Below, piece after piece: positions 1 to 6,027 of a stretch of 10,113 bases of DNA. The notes below the pieces were generated by a model. The model searched no databases. It saw nothing but the letters and a program-made list of their open reading frames with translations, and was not told the origin of the DNA. The DNA lies in the NCBI GenBank assembly GCA_002784795.1, contig PFLZ01000075.1, positions 1-10,113 of the forward strand, read 5' to 3'. Origin of the DNA: Candidatus Magasanikbacteria bacterium CG_4_10_14_0_8_um_filter_42_12. GTDB lineage: Bacteria; Patescibacteriota; Patescibacteriia; Magasanikbacterales; UBA922. Numbering within the stretch: position 1 is the stretch's first letter; each line of letters opens with the position of its first letter. The position numbers and the translations under genes are program-made.

Positions 1-1
1 T

Positions 2-88
2 GGAGAGGTGACTGAGTGGTCGATAGTACTACCTTGGAAAGGTAGCATACGGGAAACCGTATCGCAGGTTCGAATCCTGTCCTCTCCG
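2..88 (+). tRNA. tRNA-Ser (anticodon GGA)
   Basis: A complete class II tRNA cloverleaf can be folded. The acceptor stem is GGAGAGG (2-8) with CCTCTCC (81-87), followed by the discriminator G88. The anticodon stem CTACC/GGTAG encloses the loop TTGGAAA, with anticodon GGA at 36-38, which reads UCC and UCU. A long variable arm, ATACGG-GAAA-CCGTAT (47-62), is diagnostic of tRNA-Ser. The T arm contains TTCGAAT. After the discriminator the sequence reads CATA, so the 3' CCA is not encoded and must be added by CCA-adding enzyme. The gene lies directly upstream of a large accessory-looking gene, a setting typical of tRNA-targeted integration. Confidence 0.97.
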
Positions 89-123
89 CATAAAAATTCT
101 CGAATCCAAACGATAGTTGAAAA

Positions 124-151
124 TTGTCAGATGTTGTGCAAACAAGATAAT
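124..151 (+). promoter_or_regulatory. Candidate sigma70-type promoter for the 1086-aa gene
   Basis: A TTGTCA hexamer (124-129) and a GATAAT hexamer (146-151) are 16 bp apart, close to the -35/-10 consensus. Transcription would begin near 158, leaving about 30 nt of leader before the ATG at 188. This suggests the large gene is transcribed on its own rather than by readthrough from the tRNA. It is a pattern match only. Confidence 0.4.
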
Positions 152-187
152 CGGACGAAGTCTGGAAAATGATAACAGGCAAGGATT

Positions 188-3100
188 ATGGATCATCAAA
201 ATAAAGACTTTTCCCCAAGAAGCTTTATGGAACAACGCCGACCTGGCAGTTTTTCCGATACGCAAGTGGTAAAAGAATCGCAACTAGACAGTTCGAAGCT
301 GGAATATCACTTGTACACCCTCTCGACAAGAAAACAGGAGTACGATTTTGAAGAGTTCGCACGAAAACTTTGCCAGCTTGAGATTCAGCCAAACCTAAGA
401 AAACAAACTGGTCCTGTCGGTGGTGGTGACGGTAAAGTAGACACAGAAACAACCCCAATATCAGAGGCTATCAAAGACACCTACTATTTCGGAGTTGAAA
501 AAGCATCCAATGAACGTTGGGGCTTCGCTTTTAGTACTACTGTAAACTGGAAAACAAAAGTAAAAGGAGACGTAAAGAAAATGATTGAGACATACAGGAG
601 CTATACGAAAATATTTTTCGTAACCAGTCAGTTTATCAAGGCAGATCAGCGGGCTAAAGTTGAAGATGATCTGAGTAAACAATATGGCATTCAGGTTGTG
701 ATACATGATCGCACTTGGATAATCGATAAAGTCTTTGGAAATAAACGACAAGATCTGGCTATCGAAGAACTCAAAATAGATCCTTCATACAAGGAGGTTG
801 TAAAGATTGGACCGAAAGATACAGATCGGCAGGTTTCATTTGAAAAACTCAACAAAAGCATCGAAGAGGCCGTGCAAGAAGATAGGGTGAACTTTGCGAC
901 GGTAGACGACTCCATTTCGATAGCAATCGTTGCTGCCAAAATGAATAAACCCAAAACCGAGGTGGAGGGCTTGTTCGTGCGCGCAAAAAGACTGGCAGAG
1001 AAATACGGTTCTTCTGAGCAGGTCTTTACTGCAAAGTACCAAGAGATATGGACTCTGTATTTTTGGTACAACGATTACGATATTTTGATCAACAACTACC
1101 AAGAGATCGAATCTTTAAATGACGGTACCGTGAACATATTTGCGGTTGAAAGACTGAGTAATCTGTTGAGTCTTTTGAGAACTATTGCTGTAATCACCGA
1201 TAAAGTGGAGATTAGTTACGCAGATGCAAAAAAGAAAATAGTACAGGACAAGCTTCGGGTATTTAAAGACGATGAATCAAGGCCAAGTGCATCACTTCAA
1301 GCAGAATACATGCTACAGATACTGGAGATGCCTGATGCGAGAGATAATCAAGAAGCGATGAGTGCCATTTTCGACAACCTTAAAGATATTGTTGATCGTT
1401 CAAAGGGCTTGCTAGGATTTCCCCTTGAGATGATCTACAAGTTGACTGGTGATATGAACGATTTCTACACTGGGAACACTGCGTTTGAAGAACTTCAGGA
1501 CAAACTGGTTGATGTTATCTCGGAGAGAAAAAGCTCAGCAGAGACAGCGCATGTTCTTTTGGAACGTACCGCACAGCACATTGAGGGAAAGAGATTTTAC
1601 AAAGCAATCGCTTGCTTGGGTAAAACATTGGTGCCTCTTTATAAAGAGGAAGAAAGAGATGGTTTAATCATAGCCCTTGCTCAACTATCTTTTGCTTACG
1701 AAGCGGTCGGATTACTTTGGGCGGCGAGAGCGGCGATGTTACACGCTGCTTCTTATGCAACCATGGACTTTCATAGCGCGGGAGAAATAAACAAACTACA
1801 ACTACTATCTTACGCTCGGCTGAGATTGCTTGAGCTTCGCTTGGGAAGAGTTGGTTATTCTCTCGATTGGCACAGGCTGAATCACGGAATGAATTACCAG
1901 TTTCTTAACAGTAAGGAGGAAAAAGAAAAACTCCTTCATGACGACATACACTACGGTGCTCAGCTAGGTCTTCTTTTGATAAAGACTCCAGATTTTGCTC
2001 TCCCTGATGTAGAACTTTTACCAGACTCGTTGTTGAGTATGGACCTTGATTTTGCGGCTTACGGATTAATCTATCGATTGGGCGGAAAGAAGATTCTCCT
2101 AGAAATAATGCCTGAAAAAATGGCAGACATGGAACTTGAAGAGTTCTTTGACTCCTACATGACTCAGCCATCTCAAAAAGATTTGTCTCAAGAGCCAGCG
2201 TTCTATTCTGGCGAAAGGGTTACTTTGAAATCGGTCATATTAGGAACAACATTCATTGTTGAAACTGAAAATCAGAGCCCGAATATCGAAATCGGAGAAT
2301 ATACCCTTGCTTCACTGGAAGGATTTTTGGCAACTACGATGGAGATGAACTCTTACGGAAATAAGAGCGTCGTGAAAATAACGATTACCAGAGATAGTTC
2401 GCTGGGTATTAAGGTTTTTCATTTGATAAAGAAATACGGGTCGATCGCTTTTGATATAACCTGTGGCGATTTCAATCCACACTCATTGAAGCGTTCCGAA
2501 CAAGAAACCATTCACTCAGACGTGTTTAAAGCCGTGGTAGACATCATTGGACACTCAATATCTTTCAGAGATGCCCATACAGATCTTGAGAAACTTTTCC
2601 GTGACGAAGATGTCGGGGTCCGTGCATTCACATTCTCATCACCACTTGTCGTGCAGGGTAACGTTTTGGGCTACAAACCAAAGAGAGACATCAAGGATTG
2701 GATGCCAGAGGGAAACAAAAGATACGAATACAATGAGGCGGAATCTGGGAAACTAAAACCCGAGTTACTTGCAAATCCAAGAGATGACGAAGAAGAGGAA
2801 AAAGAAAAAAGAAACAGGAATGCGGTGCGGCATGATCAAATGGAAAATGTCTCAATTATTGAAGAGCATCTTTGGAATGAAGCTGGCTGGGAGGGCATTG
2901 CCTATCTTGTCATGCCAGAACGACCCCCAGTGCTTGCTGTGATGTTTACCAATGAAGAAAAAGCAAAAGCCATTTTCCGTAATTGGACTGATCGATTCGG
3001 AAGAGAAGATAAGGATGAAATCATACGTGTGGCGACGATAATGGGCTTCACTAAAGCTAACCCGCTTTGGTATAAATTCGTTATCTCAACCAACTTGGGC

Positions 3101-3448
3101 GATCCTAAGGACTTCAAAGGAAAGCTGATTCTAAACGCAGGAAGAACCCATACTATGACTCCTCAAACACTGAATAATCTCAATGGATTTATTGATGGTT
3201 ACGAACGATGGGGTTACTACCTTATCGCACCATCTTTTATAAAAGATAAAAAAACGTTCCCGCCTAAGGTATTTTTTGACCACGGTATCATTAAAAGAAC
3301 ATTCGTAAACAAGAATGCTTGGGAAATAGGTCCGCTGGATCCAGAAATAATGGGTCTGAGGCCAGAAGATTCCGATCCAGTTATACCTGAGGGAGTAACC
3401 AATCCGCCCATATTCGAAACAATCGAAGCTATTTTGAAAAATAAATAG
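188..3448 (+). CDS. Large putative defence protein: N-terminal PD-(D/E)xK-like nuclease domain plus helical repeat region
   Basis: This 1086-aa protein has no signal peptide or membrane segment, so it should be cytoplasmic. Residues about 38-185 resemble a restriction-nuclease (PD-(D/E)xK) fold: a helix FEEFARKL (54-61), a GPVGGGDGKVDTE segment (75-87) with candidate metal-binding D81 and D85, a strand FAFSTTVNWKTK (113-124) where the (E/Q)xK motif is expected but is degenerate, then strand FFVTSQFI (143-150) and IHDRTWIIDKVF (172-183). Residues about 210-620 are rich in amphipathic helices, consistent with TPR-like repeats. A charged DDEEEEKEK linker near residue 870 precedes a C-terminal region I do not recognise. 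A nuclease fused to a large sensor-like helical body fits single-gene phage defence, which is inference. The first ATG has AAGGA only 2 nt upstream; ATG at 227 (residue 14) is an alternative start. It sits alone behind a tRNA gene. Confidence 0.8.
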   Translation: MDHQNKDFSPRSFMEQRRPGSFSDTQVVKESQLDSSKLEYHLYTLSTRKQEYDFEEFARKLCQLEIQPNLRKQTGPVGGGDGKVDTETTPISEAIKDTYYFGVEKASNERWGFAFSTTVNWKTKVKGDVKKMIETYRSYTKIFFVTSQFIKADQRAKVEDDLSKQYGIQVVIHDRTWIIDKVFGNKRQDLAIEELKIDPSYKEVVKIGPKDTDRQVSFEKLNKSIEEAVQEDRVNFATVDDSISIAIVAAKMNKPKTEVEGLFVRAKRLAEKYGSSEQVFTAKYQEIWTLYFWYNDYDILINNYQEIESLNDGTVNIFAVERLSNLLSLLRTIAVITDKVEISYADAKKKIVQDKLRVFKDDESRPSASLQAEYMLQILEMPDARDNQEAMSAIFDNLKDIVDRSKGLLGFPLEMIYKLTGDMNDFYTGNTAFEELQDKLVDVISERKSSAETAHVLLERTAQHIEGKRFYKAIACLGKTLVPLYKEEERDGLIIALAQLSFAYEAVGLLWAARAAMLHAASYATMDFHSAGEINKLQLLSYARLRLLELRLGRVGYSLDWHRLNHGMNYQFLNSKEEKEKLLHDDIHYGAQLGLLLIKTPDFALPDVELLPDSLLSMDLDFAAYGLIYRLGGKKILLEIMPEKMADMELEEFFDSYMTQPSQKDLSQEPAFYSGERVTLKSVILGTTFIVETENQSPNIEIGEYTLASLEGFLATTMEMNSYGNKSVVKITITRDSSLGIKVFHLIKKYGSIAFDITCGDFNPHSLKRSEQETIHSDVFKAVVDIIGHSISFRDAHTDLEKLFRDEDVGVRAFTFSSPLVVQGNVLGYKPKRDIKDWMPEGNKRYEYNEAESGKLKPELLANPRDDEEEEKEKRNRNAVRHDQMENVSIIEEHLWNEAGWEGIAYLVMPERPPVLAVMFTNEEKAKAIFRNWTDRFGREDKDEIIRVATIMGFTKANPLWYKFVISTNLGDPKDFKGKLILNAGRTHTMTPQTLNNLNGFIDGYERWGYYLIAPSFIKDKKTFPPKVFFDHGIIKRTFVNKNAWEIGPLDPEIMGLRPEDSDPVIPEGVTNPPIFETIEAILKNK

Positions 3449-3454
3449 TTTTTT
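3429..3454 (+). terminator. Weak AT-rich terminator overlapping the stop codon of the large gene
   Basis: CTATTT (3429-3434) pairs with AAATAG (3443-3448) around an 8-nt loop, and six T follow (3449-3454). The right arm includes the TAG stop codon. The stem is short and purely AT-rich, so termination may be inefficient. Confidence 0.3.
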
Positions 3455-3489
3455 GTATTTTTGTCCATTACGTTACAAGTGTTGAAAGT

Positions 3490-3515
3490 CCGCCGTGCTC
3501 CGAAGAACACGGCGG
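3490..3515 (-). terminator. UUCG-tetraloop hairpin downstream of the small minus-strand gene
   Basis: On the minus strand the arms CCGCCGTGTTC and GAGCACGGCGG form an 11-bp stem closed by C(UUCG)G, one of the most stable RNA tetraloops. One pair is G-U on the minus strand but would be a C-A mismatch on the plus strand, so the minus-strand RNA is the one that folds best. The hairpin starts 21 nt past the stop of the 83-aa gene. The following T tract is poor (ACTTTCAAC), so it could be a terminator or a 3'-end stabiliser. Confidence 0.6.
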
Positions 3516-3536
3516 GTCGTGATGTATACGTTGAGA

Positions 3537-3788
3537 TTAGGTCATGCTGACCGTCTCATCGATCCTGATCGGATTGGGATCCTCCAACCCCCGTCCGAGA
3601 ACAAAGCGCGCCCGACGTGTTGTGTTGTCATCCGAGTATTGGGTGGAAGGTTTTTCCTGGAAGACAACACCGAATGGAATTCCTTCTGTCACTATGCGCA
3701 TCAACTGCTGTGCCGCAAACTCTGGGGAGTTGCAGCGCTGAAGCGTTTTTATCACGTGGTCGCGTATGGTCGCGTGGTCGTACGTCAC
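3537..3788 (-). CDS. Small hypothetical protein, 83 aa
   Basis: The start is GTG at 3788, chosen because a perfect AGGAGG (plus-strand positions 3793-3798) lies 4 nt upstream; the open frame extends further upstream but without support. The product begins MTYDHATIRDHV and ends with DETVSMT. It has a predicted N-terminal helix (about 7-35), a hydrophobic GIPFGVVF strand (36-43) and an Arg/Asp-rich tail, with no membrane segment. I do not recognise the family. It has a candidate promoter, a strong ribosome site and a downstream hairpin, so it looks like a self-contained gene. Three 60-nt rows of it that I counted hold 35, 31 and 35 G+C (about 56 percent), against 25 of 60 in a pyrD row, which hints at a foreign origin. 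It is divergent from msrA. Confidence 0.6.
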   Translation of the reverse strand: MTYDHATIRDHVIKTLQRCNSPEFAAQQLMRIVTEGIPFGVVFQEKPSTQYSDDNTTRRARFVLGRGLEDPNPIRIDETVSMT

Positions 3789-3810
3789 ATTTCCTCCTAT
3801 GGTGAGTACC

Positions 3811-3839
3811 AATGTAGATAAATTTGCTCTCTTTGCCAA
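3811..3839 (-). promoter_or_regulatory. Candidate promoter of the 83-aa gene
   Basis: Reading the minus strand, TTGGCA (3839-3834) and TACATT (3816-3811) are separated by exactly 17 bp. Transcription would start near 3804, a few bases before the AGGAGG at 3798-3793, giving a leader of about 16 nt. The -35 box is back to back with the candidate msrA promoter, so regulation of the two could be linked. Confidence 0.45.
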
Positions 3840-3845
3840 GGAATA

Positions 3846-3874
3846 TTTACATATGTCACTTTGACCTGTACACT
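3846..3874 (+). promoter_or_regulatory. Candidate msrA promoter with repeated ACATATGTCAC boxes
   Basis: TTTACA (3846-3851) and TACACT (3869-3874) are 17 bp apart and would start transcription near 3880, about 22 nt before the msrA ATG. The 11-mer ACATATGTCAC, which contains the palindrome ACATATGT, occurs at 3849-3859 overlapping the -35 box and again at 3898-3908 overlapping the msrA start codon. Two copies of a palindromic site 49 bp apart around a promoter look like a possible repressor operator pair, but no regulator is visible here. Confidence 0.4.
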
Positions 3875-3901
3875 GACATCGTGGTTTTCTGAAAAAAACA
3901 T

Positions 3902-4399
3902 ATGTCACATATAAAAAAAGCATATCTCGCAGGCGGATGCTTTTGGGGGATGGAAGAACTGTTCCGAATTCAGCCTGGCGTTGTAGATACGCAAGTAGGC
4001 TACACAGGAGGAGAAAACGATGATCCTACGTATGAATATCACCCAGGACATGCCGAAGCATTGGAAATTTCATACGACGGAGAAAAGACATCATTCAAAA
4101 ATATCCTTGATTTCTTTTTTCGTGTGCATGACCCGACCACAAAAAATCAACAAGGCAATGATATCGGATCTTCGTATCGGTCTGCGATTTTTTTTCAGAA
4201 TGATGAAGAAAAGCGAGAAGCAGAAGAGTTCATCGATCTCGTGAATGCATCAAAGCGTTGGGATAAATTTGTCGTGACGACACTCGAACCCTTCAAGGCA
4301 TTCTATCCGGCAGAAACATATCATCAAGATTATCTGCAAAAAAATCCTGGTGGGTATTCTTGTCATTTTGTAAGAGGTGATTCATATTTTAAGGATTGA
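3902..4399 (+). CDS. msrA: Peptide-methionine (S)-S-oxide reductase MsrA
   Basis: MsrA reduces methionine-S-sulfoxide in oxidised proteins and peptides, repairing oxidative damage in the cytoplasm. The 165-aa product carries the catalytic GGCFWG motif at residues 11-16 (nucleophile C13), the GHAEA segment (49-53) with the conserved catalytic glutamate E52, and the [12 protein letters not shown] motif (134-145) followed by NPGGYSCHF. Only one other cysteine is present (C154 in YSCHF), a likely recycling cysteine; there is no C-terminal second resolving cysteine as in the longer E. coli enzyme, and there is no fused MsrB domain. Its length is normal for compact bacterial MsrA. The start ATG lacks a clear Shine-Dalgarno. 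It is divergent from the 83-aa gene and is separated from pyrD by a 118-bp gap that holds a palindromic repeat. Confidence 0.96.
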   Translation: MSHIKKAYLAGGCFWGMEELFRIQPGVVDTQVGYTGGENDDPTYEYHPGHAEALEISYDGEKTSFKNILDFFFRVHDPTTKNQQGNDIGSSYRSAIFFQNDEEKREAEEFIDLVNASKRWDKFVVTTLEPFKAFYPAETYHQDYLQKNPGGYSCHFVRGDSYFKD

Positions 4400-4415
4400 T
4401 TAAATTGAAATTGAT

Positions 4416-4504
4416 ACGTCATCTCGAGCGAACGAAGTGAGTCGAGAGATCTCGATGCTAAGACGAGATTCCTCGATTTCGCTGCGCTCCACTCGGAATG
4501 ACGT
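4416..4504. repeat. 89-bp palindromic interspersed repeat between msrA and pyrD
   Basis: The element begins ACGTCAT (4416-4422) and ends ATGACGT (4498-4504), exact terminal inverted repeats. Its interior is an imperfect palindrome: the left arm has TCGAGCGAACGAAGTGAGTCGAG and AGATCTCG, and the right arm has CGAGATTCCTCGATTTCGC and GGAGCGCAGCGAAAT on the complement. It resembles the Patescibacteria-type intergenic palindromes I recall from many genomes, which have no coding capacity. It could act as a transcript-end hairpin for msrA or as a non-autonomous mobile repeat. Confidence 0.75.
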
Positions 4505-4517
4505 GTAAAGTAACCTT

Positions 4518-5594
4518 ATGTTCCCAATAGATCAAATCGTTCACTATACTTACAAATATATTGCAAAACCATTTCTTTTTCGACGTGATCCAGAAGACGT
4601 GCATGATACAGCCTTAACACTTGGAAAAACACTTGGAAAAAGTGTGCTTGTGAAATCTTTTTTTCGTGTTTGTTTTGGACACCAGGATGATTCTTTACGA
4701 CAAACCGTATGTGGCATTACTTTTCAAAACCCTATAGGACTCGCGGCAGGTTTTGATAAAAATGCAGATATTCTCGATATTTTGCCAACAATTGGATTTG
4801 GCTATGCAGAAGTAGGATCTGTAACAGGGGGGGCGTGTGTCGGGAATGCAAAACCACGTCTTTGGAGAATTCCAGAAGAAAAAAGTCTTCGTGTCTATTA
4901 TGGATTGAAAAACGATGGGGCCGAGGCTATTTCGGCAAGATTGAAAGGAAAAACGTTTACCTTTCCAGTTGGCGTGAGTATTGCAAAGACAAATTCGCCT
5001 GCGACTGTTGAAACAGAACAGGGGATTGCGGATTATATGAAAGCAGCGGAAGCGTTTCGAGATATTGGAGACTACATCACGATCAATACCAGCTGCCCAA
5101 ATGCATTTGGCGGAGAGGCATTTTCTGATCCAGCGCGACTTGAATTACTTCTGAAGGCATATAGAGAATTGAAGATTCACAAACCAACGTTTTTAAAGCT
5201 CGCTGCAGATCTCACGCATGAACAGCTCGATCAGATTATTGAATTAAGCAACACATACAATATCGACGGATTTATTTGTACCAATTTGAAAAAAGAAGCA
5301 GGCGAAAAAGGAGGTTTGAGTGGTAAATCTGTTGCATCTCTTTCTGATGATATGATTGCAAATATCTATAAAAAAGTTGGCAAGAAAAAAGTGATTATAG
5401 GGTGTGGTGGTATTTTTTCTGGAGAGGATGCATACCGAAAGATACGAAAAGGTGCTACACTGGTGCAGTTGATCACAGGAATGATTTACGAAGGACCTCA
5501 GCTTATTTCTGAAATCAATAGAGATCTCGTTCGACTACTCAAGCAAGACGGCTATACTCATATTTCAGAAGTAATAGGCATAAATACATTATGA
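4518..5594 (+). CDS. pyrD: Dihydroorotate dehydrogenase, class 2-like (quinone-type), with unusual active-site residues
   Basis: The product (358 aa) oxidises dihydroorotate to orotate in de novo pyrimidine synthesis using FMN. Class 2 membership is supported by the N-terminal extension (residues 1-65), which in this class contacts the membrane and quinone, and by NPIGLAAGFDKNA (71-83), VGNAKPRLWRIPEE (108-121), K227, TN at 255-256 and the FMN-phosphate loops GGLSG and GCGGIFSGED. Aligned by eye to E. coli PyrD, the catalytic Ser175 is replaced by Cys193 (NTSCPN, 190-195), the base typical of class 1 enzymes, and orotate-contacting Asn111 aligns with Val126 (SLRVYYGLKN). The other contacts N190, N195 and N256 are kept. 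No Shine-Dalgarno is seen. Its stop overlaps the ATG of the next gene by 4 bp (ATGA), so the two are translationally coupled. Confidence 0.93.
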   Translation: MFPIDQIVHYTYKYIAKPFLFRRDPEDVHDTALTLGKTLGKSVLVKSFFRVCFGHQDDSLRQTVCGITFQNPIGLAAGFDKNADILDILPTIGFGYAEVGSVTGGACVGNAKPRLWRIPEEKSLRVYYGLKNDGAEAISARLKGKTFTFPVGVSIAKTNSPATVETEQGIADYMKAAEAFRDIGDYITINTSCPNAFGGEAFSDPARLELLLKAYRELKIHKPTFLKLAADLTHEQLDQIIELSNTYNIDGFICTNLKKEAGEKGGLSGKSVASLSDDMIANIYKKVGKKKVIIGCGGIFSGEDAYRKIRKGATLVQLITGMIYEGPQLISEINRDLVRLLKQDGYTHISEVIGINTL

Positions 5595-5896
5595 AAATTC
5601 CATGCATAGGACAATATGCACAACATCCACGCATGATCATGCAACGATGTGGCTATGGCGAAATAGTAAATAAAAAAGGACAACGAAGCTATGTAAAATT
5701 GTTGCGTGGTGTTCCGTATCCACGGTTTCATGCATATATCGATGTACTCGACGATGGATTTCAGATCAATGTGCATCTGGACCAAAAAGCGCCAGTGTAC
5801 AAAAGTGTGTCTGCACATGCAGGAGAATACGATGGCGCTGTGGTAGAAAGAGAAGCCGCAAGAATTTCTGCGACGGTTGAACAGTTTCGCCAATAA
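5591..5896 (+). CDS. Small conserved-looking protein coupled to pyrD, 101 aa
   Basis: The ATG lies inside the pyrD stop (ATGA overlap), which fixes the start and implies coupled translation. The protein is soluble, with no membrane segment or signal. Distinct motifs include YPRFHAYID (43-51), FQINVHLDQK (57-66) and HAGEYDGAVVERE (76-88), separated by turns; this suggests a small alpha/beta protein with a conserved His/Asp-rich face. I recall similar short proteins in Patescibacteria genomes, but no function is assigned to them that I know. The operon position alone does not prove a role in pyrimidine synthesis. Confidence 0.85.
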   Translation: MKIPCIGQYAQHPRMIMQRCGYGEIVNKKGQRSYVKLLRGVPYPRFHAYIDVLDDGFQINVHLDQKAPVYKSVSAHAGEYDGAVVEREAARISATVEQFRQ

Positions 5897-5936
5897 ATGT
5901 ATACTGAAAGTAATGTTTTAACAAAAATCTATTTGT

Positions 5937-6008
5937 ATTTGTTAAAATCTGTTAAATCTGCTGTTATTTTACAGCAGATTTAACAGATTAGAGCAGATGT
6001 TAACAAAT
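5937..6008. repeat. Nested inverted repeat upstream of the 6028 gene
   Basis: A perfect 19-bp inverted repeat (5946-5964 with 5971-5989) encloses the 6-nt loop TATTTT. Outside it, ATTTGTTAA (5937-5945) is matched by TTAACAAAT (6000-6008), with a 10-nt bulge on the right side. The arms repeat the motif TCTGTTAAATCTGCT. No T tract follows on either side, so it is not a canonical intrinsic terminator. It ends 20 bp before the next ATG and may be a mobile palindromic repeat, a cruciform site or a binding site. Confidence 0.8.
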
Positions 6009-6027
6009 TGTTCTTAAATATTCCATT

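Noticed and set aside
29..283. Open frame antisense to the tRNA-Ser gene (minus strand)
   Set aside because: Its C-terminal half is the antisense of a perfect tRNA, and it overlaps the promoter and start of the large gene; it is a shadow frame.
66..3540. Direct repeat of the tRNA 3' end as an attachment site
   Set aside because: I looked for a second copy of the TTCGAATCCTGTCCTCTCC segment after the large gene and elsewhere in the window and found none.
3495..3821. Three overlapping plus-strand frames (108, 65 and 62 aa) over the 83-aa gene
   Set aside because: They lack ribosome sites and lie opposite the minus-strand frame, which has AGGAGG, a promoter and a matching downstream hairpin.
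3789..3923. Longer version of the 83-aa gene starting at 3923 (128 aa)
   Set aside because: It would run through its own promoter and the msrA start region; the GTG at 3788 with AGGAGG explains the start better.
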